Positions 15,892 to 24,718 are shown, counted from the stretch's first letter. The stretch is 64,000 nucleotides of DNA from Merdimonas faecis (GCF_001754075.1 NZ_MIEH01000015.1:49485-113484); one strand, 5' to 3'. The notes: generated by a model not told the origin, from the letters alone. A program made the numbers and translations.

Positions 15892-16806
15892 ATGTATTCT
15901 GAAAGGAAAGGCCCGTCCGGGGGACGGACGGGCCGAAGAATTGTCAGGCTGGTAAACAGCGCTCTGGATACGGTGATGCTCCTGGTATTCCTGCTCTTTC
16001 TTGCGTTTGGGTGTTATGCCTTATGGGATACCCGGCAGGTGGAAAGGGAGGCGCAGAGTGAGTTTTATACAAAATACCGGCCGACAGAGGAAGACACCCG
16101 CTCCTTTGAAGATTTTCAGAGACTGAACCCGGAGGTTTTTGGATGGCTTAATGTTTACGGAACCAACATTGATTATCCGCTGGTACAGGGAGAGGATAAT
16201 GATAAGTATCTCAACACTGCCGCGGATGGCAGTTATTCGCTGTCGGGTTCGTTGTTTCTGGATTATCGGAACAGCCGGGACATGTCGGATTTTAACAGTA
16301 TCATCTATGGCCACCACATGAAGGATGAAGTCATGTTCGGTGAGCTTGGTTATTTTAAGGAGAAAGATTATTTCGACCGGCACAGATACGGACAGATTTT
16401 CTATGGCGGGAAATATTACGGACTTGATTTTTTCGCATTTCTGGAAGTGGACGCCTATAATTCGGATATTTATGATCCGGGAGCAGCAGAGGGGACTGAG
16501 GAGGCTTATCTGGAACTGCTACGCCAAAATGCAATGTACTGGCGGAATGTAGCTGTGACGGATAGTGACAGGATTGTACTTCTTAGTACCTGTACATCGG
16601 ATATTACGAACGGACGCCACATCCTGGCAGGAATTTTGACGGATGAAGTGCCGGAGGATCCATTTCAGGAAACGGATGACGATCGTGGGCAAGGAATTTC
16701 CAGGCCGGAGCAGAATAGCCGGATGATCCTGGCGCTTTTGACAGCGGCGCTGATCGTCATGGTCATAACTCTGGTAATCTTAATCCGAAAGAGAAGAGAA
16801 AAGTGA
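15892..16806 (+). CDS. srtB: Class B sortase, pilus-polymerising
   Basis: Membrane-bound transpeptidase, 304 aa. It has an N-terminal membrane anchor (about 25-45), the sortase domain (about 75-252), and a second hydrophobic helix near the C-terminus (about 275-297). Catalytic residues are His141 (YGHHM), Cys234 (LSTCTSD) and Arg242 (NGRHILAG). Class B features are the FGWLNVYGTNIDYPLVQ start of the domain and the SIIYGHHMKD loop. In streptococcal FCT loci a class B sortase (SrtC) builds the FctA fibre, and this gene sits in the same position. The RBS is weak. The stop overlaps the GTG of the next frame. Confidence 0.93.
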   Translation: MYSERKGPSGGRTGRRIVRLVNSALDTVMLLVFLLFLAFGCYALWDTRQVEREAQSEFYTKYRPTEEDTRSFEDFQRLNPEVFGWLNVYGTNIDYPLVQGEDNDKYLNTAADGSYSLSGSLFLDYRNSRDMSDFNSIIYGHHMKDEVMFGELGYFKEKDYFDRHRYGQIFYGGKYYGLDFFAFLEVDAYNSDIYDPGAAEGTEEAYLELLRQNAMYWRNVAVTDSDRIVLLSTCTSDITNGRHILAGILTDEVPEDPFQETDDDRGQGISRPEQNSRMILALLTAALIVMVITLVILIRKRREK

Positions 16807-16826
16807 AGGGAGGGAACAAGCGGGAT

Positions 16827-17474
16827 ATGAAACAACGAGTGAAATGGAAAGCGGCAGGGATTTTGCTTTCGTTTGCAGTGCTGCTTGCTGCGGCAGTTCC
16901 GGCACAGGCGGCAGGAGAGCAGGTGAAAGCTTCGATACCTGTGGCGCAGAAGTTTTCGGTCAGTGGGGGAGATGATTCCGTAAACAGTGAATTTACCTAT
17001 CAGCTTACCCCTCTGGAGAAAGAGAATCCGATGCCGGAAGGAAGCGCGCAGGGGATGTGGAGCTTTCAGATGGTTGGAAATATAGAAACAGAGACAAAAG
17101 CGATCACGTTTGATCATGCCGGGGTATACGCATATCAGCTACGGATGGCAGAAGAGGCAGAGCAGGAAGGATATTTCTTTGATGAAGAAGTATACAAAGC
17201 TACGTTTTTTGTGAGAAATACGCAGACGGGACTTGCGGCGGAGCTGATCCTTCAGAACAGCGCCGGTGAAAAAGTTTCCAGCGCTGTATTTGAAAACGGC
17301 TATGAGTATAAAACCGGGACAGGCGGCAGCGGTGATCAGGAAAAGGCATCCACGGTAAAGACGGGGGATCCGGTTCAGGCACTTCCGTTTTTCCTGGCAG
17401 CAGGAGCTCTGGCAGTGATAGTGCTCGTAACAGTATATAAAAAGAGAAGTTCGGATTCTGGAAAAATGAACTAA
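16827..17474 (+). CDS. fctB: FctB-like minor/basal pilin
   Basis: A 215-aa secreted wall-anchored protein. It has a signal peptide (residues 1-28, ending PAQA), one FctA/FctB-type pilin domain with a candidate isopeptide Lys in VAQKFSV and Asn in FENGY, and a C-terminal sorting signal VKTGDP followed by a hydrophobic helix and KKRSS. A GTG at 16803 is in frame and overlaps the sortase stop, but ATG 16827 gives a classic signal peptide, so it is preferred. It is the last gene before a terminator, so by synteny with cpa-sipA-fctA-srtC-fctB it is probably the base subunit. That role is inferred. Confidence 0.78.
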   Translation: MKQRVKWKAAGILLSFAVLLAAAVPAQAAGEQVKASIPVAQKFSVSGGDDSVNSEFTYQLTPLEKENPMPEGSAQGMWSFQMVGNIETETKAITFDHAGVYAYQLRMAEEAEQEGYFFDEEVYKATFFVRNTQTGLAAELILQNSAGEKVSSAVFENGYEYKTGTGGSGDQEKASTVKTGDPVQALPFFLAAGALAVIVLVTVYKKRSSDSGKMN

Positions 17475-17477
17475 TAG

Positions 17478-17524
17478 AAGCGCTGATATACAGATGGAGT
17501 ATCCGGCTGTAAGTCAGCGCTTTT
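17478..17524 (+). terminator. Terminator of the pilus operon
   Basis: Perfect 9-bp stem AAGCGCTGA (17478-17486) / TCAGCGCTT (17514-17522), with an inner ACAG/CTGT, followed by TTTT. Confidence 0.8.
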
Positions 17525-17565
17525 AATCTGGCGCGGAAATGGGTCAAAGAAAAGAGGTAGGACAC

Positions 17566-18504
17566 TTGGGTGGGAAATGCGATCTGACAGGCAGAAAATT
17601 TGGAAAACTGACTGTGGTGGAAAAAACGGGAGAAACACAGGAACACTACAGGGTATGGCGGTGCAGATGCGATTGCGGGGAGGAGATTCTGGTTAACACG
17701 AAGCGGTTAAAAAACGGAACTGTAACAAACTGCGGATGTATTCCTAAAGCGACTGCAAGAAGAGGACGGACTGCAGAAGATTTAAGCGGCCGCAGGTTTG
17801 GCTCGCTGACTGTTTTATATAGAGTAGAGAATAGAAATGGAAGAACCTGTTGGATGTGCAGATGTGACTGTGGAAAGAAAAAGACTGTGACAGCCAGAGA
17901 TCTGAAAGCAGGGAAAGTAAAGAGCTGTGGATGCCGTACGCATGATGGAGAGGGCAATAGGGTAGACTTGTCGGGAAAGTTATTTGGAAGGTTGACAGCA
18001 GTAGAGCCAATAGCAAGAAGAGACCGAAAAGGCTCGATATACTGGCGGTGTGTCTGCAGCTGTGGGAATGAAACGGAGGTTACCGAGGATTGTCTTGTGC
18101 AGGGAAATGTTATGAGCTGCGGATGTCTGAAGAGAGAAAACCAGAAGCGGATTAGCGGCAGGCTTCACCGGGTTGACGGAACCTGTGTGGAAATATTGGA
18201 GAAGCGAAAATACCGTAAAGATAATTCCAGTGGTTTTCGGGGTGTGTTCAAAACGAAAGAAGGAAAATACCGGGTAAATATCGGGTTTAAAAGGCAAAGG
18301 TTTTATCTTGGGAGTTATACAGAATATCAAGAAGCGGTAAAAGCAAGGATGGATGCGGAAAAGGTGATCCATGACGGCTTTTTGAAAGCTTATTATGAGT
18401 GGAAAAGGAAAGCGGAGCAAAATCCGGAATGGGCCAAAGAACATAAACTAAAGTTTGATGTTGTAAAAGAAAATGGAAAACTGATAGTCATAGAGCAGTC
18501 GTGA
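17566..18504 (+). CDS. Triple zinc-ribbon protein with C-terminal AP2 DNA-binding domain
   Basis: About 312 aa. Three successive repeats of about 70 residues each begin D(L)(T/S)G(R/K)xFGxLT and carry two Cys pairs (such as CRCDCG and CGC), consistent with small zinc ribbons. The C-terminal part (about residues 220-275) matches the AP2 domain: SGFRGVFKTKEGKYRV, then YLGSYTEYQEAVKAR. AP2 domains in bacteria occur mainly in HNH homing endonucleases and related DNA-binding proteins. No HNH motif is visible here. ATG 17539 is in frame, but TTG 17566 lies about 8 bp after agaggt and just before the first repeat. Its position next to the pilus operon makes a regulatory link possible but unproven. 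Confidence 0.75.
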   Translation: MGGKCDLTGRKFGKLTVVEKTGETQEHYRVWRCRCDCGEEILVNTKRLKNGTVTNCGCIPKATARRGRTAEDLSGRRFGSLTVLYRVENRNGRTCWMCRCDCGKKKTVTARDLKAGKVKSCGCRTHDGEGNRVDLSGKLFGRLTAVEPIARRDRKGSIYWRCVCSCGNETEVTEDCLVQGNVMSCGCLKRENQKRISGRLHRVDGTCVEILEKRKYRKDNSSGFRGVFKTKEGKYRVNIGFKRQRFYLGSYTEYQEAVKARMDAEKVIHDGFLKAYYEWKRKAEQNPEWAKEHKLKFDVVKENGKLIVIEQS

Positions 18505-18517
18505 TTTTAGAACACAG

Positions 18518-18557
18518 AAATGTCAGGGGAAACAGAGCGTTCTCTGACATTTTTTTA
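18518..18557 (+). terminator. Terminator after the AP2/zinc-ribbon gene
   Basis: Nine-bp stem AAATGTCAG (18518-18526) / CTGACATTT (18544-18552), followed by a T-run. Confidence 0.85.
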
Positions 18558-18605
18558 ATATATTGAAATATGCATCTAAAAAGTCAGAAAACAATAACTT
18601 AACAC

Positions 18606-18660
18606 TTGAATTTTCTGTGCTAAAGCGGTAAAATAATTACAGTATCACTGTAATTATTTT
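18606..18660 (+). promoter_or_regulatory. Promoter with palindromic operator for the XRE-cupin/hyu region
   Basis: TTGAAT (18606-18611), 17 bp, TAAAAT (18629-18634). A perfect 14-bp inverted repeat (18630-18643 and 18647-18660, centre ATC, arm AAAATAATTACAGT) covers the -10 box and the start region. This placement suits a repressor site, most simply for the XRE-family protein encoded just downstream. Confidence 0.7.
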
Positions 18661-18719
18661 ATAATGAATGAAAAAATTAGTCATATAAATATAAAAACAC
18701 AAGAATAAGAGGGAGATAA

Positions 18720-19271
18720 ATGGAGTCAGTCAGCAATAGAATACGAAAAATACGCAGAGCAAATAATATTACATTAAAGGAGTTAAGTGAGAGGACAGAT
18801 CTGTCGGTCAGCTTCTTGTCTCAGTTTGAGAGGGGCGTTTCATCAATTACGCTGGTATCTCTGAAGAAGATCGCTGAGGCGTTAAATATTACGATGAGGG
18901 AGCTTTTTGATGATGGACCGGAACCTGACGGTCGTTTTGTACATCGGGAGAGCGATGGAACAGGAATCATGGGGCTGGAGAAAAAGTATGCGGGCTACGA
19001 GCGCCTGAGCGGCAGGTTTGAAGGGCGAAAGCTGGAAAGCCTCCTGCTCCGCATGGAGCCTTTGAGGAGTGATTTTGAACCCTGTACCCATGAAGGCGAG
19101 GAGTTTATCTATATATTGGAGGGAACGGCAAAATTTACCGTTGATGGAAAGGAGTATGTGGTTACCGAAGGAGAATCTATTCATTATCCTTCTACGCTGC
19201 TGCATAGTATTGTGAACATAGAAAACCGGGAACTGGTTTTTTTATGTATAGTAACACCGACTATATTTTAG
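18720..19271 (+). CDS. XRE-family regulator with cupin sensor domain
   Basis: A 183-aa transcription factor. The N-terminal HTH_3 domain (about 6-62, with ITLKELSERTDLSVSFLSQFERG) is followed by a cupin_2 beta barrel (about 105-180, with CTHEGEEFIYILEG and the PSTLLHSI segment). Such HTH-cupin proteins usually regulate an adjacent metabolic operon in response to a small ligand. The gene sits directly upstream of hyuA/hyuB/cupin and behind a promoter overlapped by a perfect palindrome, suggesting autoregulation and control of the hydantoinase-like operon. RBS agggag precedes ATG 18720. The ligand is unknown. Confidence 0.9.
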   Translation: MESVSNRIRKIRRANNITLKELSERTDLSVSFLSQFERGVSSITLVSLKKIAEALNITMRELFDDGPEPDGRFVHRESDGTGIMGLEKKYAGYERLSGRFEGRKLESLLLRMEPLRSDFEPCTHEGEEFIYILEGTAKFTVDGKEYVVTEGESIHYPSTLLHSIVNIENRELVFLCIVTPTIF

Positions 19272-19323
19272 TACGTGATTGCTGTATAGGCGGAGAACTG
19301 AAAGAAGGAAAGGTGGGATCATA

Positions 19324-21372
19324 TTGCGAGTTGCGACAGACATTGGCGGAACATTTACTGACCTGGTGGCAGTGGACGACCAGGGGAAGACGATTTTGAC
19401 AAAGAGTCATACGACGCCGCCGAACTTTGAAGAAGGCGTGATCAAGGTCATTCAAAAGAGCGGTGTATGTCCGCAGGAGATCAAAGACTTTATCCACGGG
19501 ACGACGACGATCATCAATGCGCTGACAGAGCGGAAAGGAGCAAAGACGGCACTGATCACCACAAAGGGATTCCGGGATGTGCTGGAGATCGCCAGATGCA
19601 ACCGGCCGGATCTCTTTAACATGGTATTTGCAAAGCCAAGACCGTTTATACCCCGCTACCTCAGGAAGGAGGTTGAAGAGCGGGTCAGCTTTGACGGGAA
19701 GATCGTAACACCTCTGAACGAGGACGATATCAGGACGGCAGTAGAGTATTTTAAGAAAGAGAAGGTAGAGGCTATTGCTGTTTGCTATATAAACTCTTAT
19801 GCAAATGACGAGCATGAGAAGCGTACGGTGGAATTGATCCGAAAGCTCTGGCCGGAGGTCTTTGTCACATCATCCATAGAAGTGACGAAAGAGTGGAGAG
19901 AATATGAACGGACGTCTACGATTGCTCTGAATTCTTATGTCACGCCGGTAGCGTCCTCCTACATAGATAATCTGGACCGGAGGCTTAAGGAAGCCGGATG
20001 TCACGCCAAGGAATACATTATGCAGTCCAACGGAGGGACGACTACCTTTGAACAGGCAAAGCAGACGCCGATCAATATGGTGGAGTCCGGCCCGGTAGCG
20101 GGCGTGTATGGCTCCGCGATCCTGGGAAAGATGATCGGGGAGCGTAATATCATCGCATTTGACGTGGGCGGGACCACGGCGAAGTGTTCCCTTATCGACA
20201 GCGGGGAAGTAAAGGTGACGACAGAATATCGGATCGAACGGACGGAAAGCTACGCCGGATATCCGATCATGGCCCCTGTAGTGGACATTGTGGAGATCGG
20301 AAACGGCGGTGGTTCCATCGCCTGGATCGATGAGGCCGGCTCTCTGAAGGTAGGGCCGCAGTCGGCAGGAGCGGTTCCGGGGCCCGTGGCTTACGGTATC
20401 GGCGGAACAGAGCCGACCACCACAGACGCATGTCTGGTGACGGGACGACTGTCAGCGGAAAATTTTGATAATCAGGTTGATATGGATGCGGTTCGTGCGG
20501 CCATTCAGGAAAAAGTAGGAGATGCCTTTGGAATGGATACAGACGAGGCAGCCATGAGTATCCTCAGGGTGGCGGAGGCCAATATGTATAATGCGCTGAA
20601 GCTGATCTCTGTAAGAAGAGGCTACGACCCAAGAGACTTTACTATGGTAGCCTTTGGCGGCGGCGGACCCATGCACTGTGCATATCTTGCAAAGGAACTG
20701 AATATACGCAAGGTTATCGTTCCGATCGCGGCTCCGGTATTCTCTGCATGGGGAATGTTGATGACGGATGTGCGGCATGACTATATCCAGACAAACATTC
20801 GCAGGATGAATGAAGTCAGTGCAGAGGAACTGAATGATATGTGGGAGGGCCTTCTTTCCCAGGCACAGGAGCAGTTTGAAAAAGAAGACATCCCGAAAGA
20901 AAATATTGTCTGCAATTACATTGCGGATATGCGGTATATGGGCCAGGAACACACTGTGAAGGTGAATGTACCGCCGATTCCGTGGAGTGAGGAGACGAAG
21001 GAAGAGATCATCCAGAGATTTCATGACACCCATGAGCATTTTTATACATTCCGCCTTACAGATACTCCGACAGAGATCGTAAACCTGCATCTGGTGGCGT
21101 ACGGCCGTCTGACAAAGCCGGAACTGGCGAAGATTCCGCCGCAGGAGGGCCCTGTAGAAAATGCGAAAAAAGAAATCCGGAAAGTTTATTTTGCAGAGGA
21201 CGGCTGGATGGATACCCCGGTTTATTTAAGAGAGAAACTGGGAAGAGGAGCGGTACTTGACGGCCCTGTGATCGTAGAAGAAGCGGCTGCATCTGCGGTG
21301 GCGGCAAAGGGACAGCGCATCACGGTGGACGATTACGGAAATCTGATCATTGAAACGGAGGTGCAGGAGTGA
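19324..21372 (+). CDS. hyuA: Hydantoinase/oxoprolinase subunit A family protein
   Basis: ATP-dependent hydantoinase or 5-oxoprolinase-type subunit, 682 aa. The ASKHA-like phosphate-binding start RVATDIGGTFTDLVAV appears at residues about 2-17. The second nucleotide-site motif, IAFDVGGTTAKCSLI, is followed by IGNGGGSIAW and FGGGGPMHCA, all standard for HyuA. The frame opens at TTG 19279, but TTG 19324 follows ggaaaggtggg and begins exactly at the domain, so it is chosen. The partner hyuB overlaps its stop codon. The substrate (a hydantoin, N-methylhydantoin, oxoproline or related cyclic amide) cannot be told from sequence. Confidence 0.92.
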   Translation: MRVATDIGGTFTDLVAVDDQGKTILTKSHTTPPNFEEGVIKVIQKSGVCPQEIKDFIHGTTTIINALTERKGAKTALITTKGFRDVLEIARCNRPDLFNMVFAKPRPFIPRYLRKEVEERVSFDGKIVTPLNEDDIRTAVEYFKKEKVEAIAVCYINSYANDEHEKRTVELIRKLWPEVFVTSSIEVTKEWREYERTSTIALNSYVTPVASSYIDNLDRRLKEAGCHAKEYIMQSNGGTTTFEQAKQTPINMVESGPVAGVYGSAILGKMIGERNIIAFDVGGTTAKCSLIDSGEVKVTTEYRIERTESYAGYPIMAPVVDIVEIGNGGGSIAWIDEAGSLKVGPQSAGAVPGPVAYGIGGTEPTTTDACLVTGRLSAENFDNQVDMDAVRAAIQEKVGDAFGMDTDEAAMSILRVAEANMYNALKLISVRRGYDPRDFTMVAFGGGGPMHCAYLAKELNIRKVIVPIAAPVFSAWGMLMTDVRHDYIQTNIRRMNEVSAEELNDMWEGLLSQAQEQFEKEDIPKENIVCNYIADMRYMGQEHTVKVNVPPIPWSEETKEEIIQRFHDTHEHFYTFRLTDTPTEIVNLHLVAYGRLTKPELAKIPPQEGPVENAKKEIRKVYFAEDGWMDTPVYLREKLGRGAVLDGPVIVEEAAASAVAAKGQRITVDDYGNLIIETEVQE

Positions 21373-23111
21373 TGGCAGAAGTAAAAGTAAGTCCGGTAAC
21401 ACTGGACATTGTAAAGGATTCCCTGATCGCTGTCAGCAATGAGGTGTTTTATGCGTTTGCCCGGACGTCTATGAGCCCCATCATCTATGAAACGCTGGAC
21501 TATGCCAGTGGAATCGCGGATGTAAATGGCAAGCTGCTGACACAGGGAAACGGTGCCTGTGGATTTATCGGGCTGATTGCGCCGATGATCCAGGAAATTA
21601 TTCAGAAATACGGAAAAGAAAACCTGCATCCCGGGGATGTGTACCTGATCAATGATCCTTACATGGGAGGCGGTACGCATCTGTCAGATATCGGGATGGT
21701 CATGCCGGTATTTTATCAGGATGAGCTGATTGCGTTTATCGGGAATAAAGCCCATTGGTCAGACGTGGGAGGCATGGCGGCAGGATCCTTCACAACAGAC
21801 TCCTCGGACGCATTCCAGGAGGGATTAAGGTTCTCGGGAGTCAGGCTTCTGGACCGTGGAGAAATCTGCCAGCCGCTACTGGAGATGATCAAAAGCAATG
21901 TCCGGTTCCCGGAGACCTCCGAGGGTGACATGTGGGGACAGATCGCATCCCTTAGAACCGGCTACCGAAGGATTGGGGAGCTGTGTGACAAATACACGGT
22001 AGATGTGGTAAAGGAATCGATGAAGCGTCTTCTGGCCCAGGGAGAAAAGATTGCCCGCAAGAGGATTGCGGAGCTGCCAAGGGGAACCTGGGAGATGGAA
22101 GAGTATATGGACGATGACGGCTACGGAAATCTGGTGAAGCTAAAAGTGAAGCTTACCATTACGGAAGATGAATTTATCGCTGACTTTACAGGGAGCAGCC
22201 CTCAGGTGGCAAGTCCGATCAACACGGGATACAGTTCCCTGTGTGCTGGTGTAAAAGTAATCTATATGTCAATCTTAGGACCGGAGCTGGCAGTAAACGA
22301 TGGTGTGTTTGAGCCTATGCGTATCTTTGCGGAGGATGGCTCTGTACTCAGATGCCATGCGCCGGCACCCACATCCTGCTATTTTGAGAGTATGATCTAT
22401 TCTTCGGATGTGGTATGGCGGGCTCTGGCCCCGGTATTTCCGGAGATGCTGGGAGCCGGACATATGCTGTCGGTGTGCTCGGTAGTCCTTGCGGGAACAA
22501 AGCAGGGAAGCGGCGAACCCTTCCTGATCGTGGAGCCTACCGGCGGAGGCTGGGGAGCAAGCGCTGGAAAAGACGGCGAAGTAGGACAGTTCTGTGTTGG
22601 TGATGGAGAGACCTATAATGTTCCGGTGGAGATGGCGGAAAACCGGTATGGGATCATGGTGGATGAGTATAGTCTGCATACGGACGGCGCCGGTGCCGGG
22701 GAATACCGGGGAGGAAGCGGCGCGGTGCGTTCCTACCGGGCCATGACGGACGGGCAGCTTTTTACGGCATCCTTTGGACGGAATAAGTTTCCTGCCTGGG
22801 GAGCGGCCGGAGGAAAAGACGGCTCCTACAACTATTTTGAATTCCATGATGCAGATGGCACGGTAGAAGGCCCGATGGGGATCACGGCCAGACGTGTCAT
22901 GAACAGGGGCGACGTGGTGCGTATGGTGACCTGTACCGGCGGAGGATATGGAAATCCTCTGAAAAGAGCGCCGGAGCGCGTAGCCTGGGACGTAAAGAAC
23001 GAATACATTTCTTTAGAACAGGCTGAAAAGGATTATGGTGTAATTGTGGATCCGGAAACATTTGAGGTCAGAGGCTTTACCGAAGAGCGAAGGCAGGTGA
23101 TGGATGTATGA
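21372..23111 (+). CDS. hyuB: Hydantoinase/oxoprolinase subunit B family protein
   Basis: Partner subunit of HyuA, 579 aa. It contains the HyuB hallmarks NDPYMGGGTHLSDIGMV (near 95-110), DFTGSSPQV and EPTGGGWGASAGKDG, with the conserved C-terminal GGGYGNPLKR. It starts at ATG 21372, sharing one base with the hyuA stop, with ggagg at 21357-21361 as RBS. A GTG at 21369 is also possible. Together with HyuA it should form an ATP-dependent cyclic-amide hydrolase in the cytoplasm. The following cupin gene overlaps its end by 4 bp. Confidence 0.92.
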   Translation: MAEVKVSPVTLDIVKDSLIAVSNEVFYAFARTSMSPIIYETLDYASGIADVNGKLLTQGNGACGFIGLIAPMIQEIIQKYGKENLHPGDVYLINDPYMGGGTHLSDIGMVMPVFYQDELIAFIGNKAHWSDVGGMAAGSFTTDSSDAFQEGLRFSGVRLLDRGEICQPLLEMIKSNVRFPETSEGDMWGQIASLRTGYRRIGELCDKYTVDVVKESMKRLLAQGEKIARKRIAELPRGTWEMEEYMDDDGYGNLVKLKVKLTITEDEFIADFTGSSPQVASPINTGYSSLCAGVKVIYMSILGPELAVNDGVFEPMRIFAEDGSVLRCHAPAPTSCYFESMIYSSDVVWRALAPVFPEMLGAGHMLSVCSVVLAGTKQGSGEPFLIVEPTGGGWGASAGKDGEVGQFCVGDGETYNVPVEMAENRYGIMVDEYSLHTDGAGAGEYRGGSGAVRSYRAMTDGQLFTASFGRNKFPAWGAAGGKDGSYNYFEFHDADGTVEGPMGITARRVMNRGDVVRMVTCTGGGYGNPLKRAPERVAWDVKNEYISLEQAEKDYGVIVDPETFEVRGFTEERRQVMDV

Positions 23112-23440
23112 TCGTCAGAAAGAAAGAAGAAGTGCCGGTACATGTACGGGCGGATCATGTAGAGATGACGGATTTTTTCGGAGAGGCATGCCAGACGGAC
23201 GGCAAAGTGTCTATGGGGTATGCAGTGTTCCCGCCGGGAACAGTAGTGCCTCCTGCCTCCCATACCGGGGATGAATATTCTTACATTATATCCGGAAGAG
23301 TCAAGTGCGAGAGCAATGGGAAGGTTCATGAAATGGCGGCGGGGGATGCTTCCTTTATCCCCGCCGGCGAGATGCATAAAAGCATGAATGATTCCGGGGA
23401 AAATGCAACCCTTGTGTGGATGCTGATCGAGAAAGGTTAA
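23108..23440 (+). CDS. Small cupin-domain protein of the hyu operon
   Basis: A 110-aa single-domain cupin_2 protein. The motif HTGDEYSYIISGRVKCESNG and the second motif PAGEMHKSMNDS provide the usual metal-binding His/Glu set. It overlaps hyuB by 4 bp (ATGA-type coupling), so it is translated with the hydantoinase pair. It may be an isomerase, a hydrolase partner or a binding protein for the same substrate. No specific activity can be assigned. Confidence 0.85.
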   Translation: MIVRKKEEVPVHVRADHVEMTDFFGEACQTDGKVSMGYAVFPPGTVVPPASHTGDEYSYIISGRVKCESNGKVHEMAAGDASFIPAGEMHKSMNDSGENATLVWMLIEKG

Positions 23441-23454
23441 AATGATATTGGCGG

Positions 23455-23485
23455 ACGCCGTGGCCGGAAGGCTGCGGCGTTTTTC
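23455..23485 (+). terminator. Terminator of the hyu operon
   Basis: Stem ACGCCG (23455-23460) / CGGCGT (23475-23480), with inner GGCC-type pairing, followed by TTTTT. Confidence 0.7.
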
Positions 23486-23584
23486 TATGATGATAGTTAA
23501 AAAGAATCGTTCATGATACTTCACAAGTATTCGACAACGCCGGCAAAAATTATTATAATAGAATCATTGGAAGGAGGAGACATT

Positions 23585-24718
23585 ATGATTTACAGAGATT
23601 TTCAGGATATGAAGCTTTCAGCCCTTGGACTGGGCACCATGCGTCTGCCGGTCATCGACGGAGACGATGCAAAGATTGATGAAAAGGCGGCGGCGGAGCT
23701 GATCGATTATGCCATGGAACAGGGCATTAATTATTATGATACGGCCTGGGGCTACCACAACGGCAATTCAGAGCTGGTAGTGGGTCGTGCGCTGAAAAAG
23801 CACCCGAGAGAGAAATTTTATCTGGCCAGCAAGTTCCCGGGGTATGACCTTTCAAACATGGATAAGGTGAAGGAGATTTTCGAGAAACAGCTGGAGAAAT
23901 GCCAGGTAGAATACTTTGATTTCTATCTGTTCCACAATGTATGTGAGATGAATATTGATGATTATCTGGACGAGAGCCATGGCATTTATGATTATCTGAT
24001 GGAGCAGAAGAAAAACGGACGGATCCGTCATCTTGGATTTTCTGCCCACGGCGGAATGGAAGTCATGAAGCGTTTTCTGGAAAAATACGGAAAAGATATG
24101 GAATTCTGTCAGCTTCAGATCAATTATCTGGACTGGAAGTTCCAGCAGGCAAAGGAAAAGGTGGAGCTTTTGAAGGAATATGATATTCCGGTGTGGGTCA
24201 TGGAACCGCTGCGGGGCGGAAAGCTTGCTGTGGTGGGCGAGGAATATGAGAAGGAATTAAAGGGACTCCGTCCGGAGGAAGGTGTTCCGGCGTGGGCGTT
24301 CCGCTTTTTGCAGTCGCTGCCGGAGGTTAAGGTGATCCTGTCTGGCATGTCCAGCATGGAACAGTTAAAGGATAATATCCATACCTTTGAAGAGGATCAT
24401 CCGTTAAATGAAAAGGAGATGGAAGCAATCCTTCATATTGCGGACAGGATGCTGGAGAAAAACACGGTGCCCTGCACGGCCTGCCACTACTGTACAAGCC
24501 ATTGCCCTCAGGAACTGGATATTCCGGAGCTGTTAAAACTGTATAATGAGCATAACTTTACCGGAGGCGGTTTTATCGCACCTATGGTTCTGGGCGGATA
24601 TCCGGAGGATAAGCGTCCGGGCGCCTGCGTTGGGTGCAGAAGCTGTGAAGCTGTCTGTCCGCAGCAGATCAAAATTTCTGAAGTGATGTCAGATTTTGCG
24701 GGCAAGCTGGCTTTGTAA
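23585..24718 (+). CDS. Aldo/keto reductase with C-terminal 4Fe-4S domain
   Basis: A 377-aa oxidoreductase. The N-terminal AKR TIM barrel (about 1-270) starts YRDFQDMKLSALGLGTMRLP and includes the YDTAWGYHNGNSE tetrad Asp/Tyr region and a Lys in ASKFPG. The C-terminal part (about 295-370) has two Cys clusters, CTACHYCTSHCP and CVGCRSCEAVCP, for 4Fe-4S centres. This fusion is common in anaerobic Firmicutes and may couple NAD(P)H chemistry to ferredoxin-like electron transfer. RBS ggaaggagg supports ATG 23585 over earlier in-frame starts. It is a single-gene unit. The substrate is unknown. Confidence 0.9.
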   Translation: MIYRDFQDMKLSALGLGTMRLPVIDGDDAKIDEKAAAELIDYAMEQGINYYDTAWGYHNGNSELVVGRALKKHPREKFYLASKFPGYDLSNMDKVKEIFEKQLEKCQVEYFDFYLFHNVCEMNIDDYLDESHGIYDYLMEQKKNGRIRHLGFSAHGGMEVMKRFLEKYGKDMEFCQLQINYLDWKFQQAKEKVELLKEYDIPVWVMEPLRGGKLAVVGEEYEKELKGLRPEEGVPAWAFRFLQSLPEVKVILSGMSSMEQLKDNIHTFEEDHPLNEKEMEAILHIADRMLEKNTVPCTACHYCTSHCPQELDIPELLKLYNEHNFTGGGFIAPMVLGGYPEDKRPGACVGCRSCEAVCPQQIKISEVMSDFAGKLAL

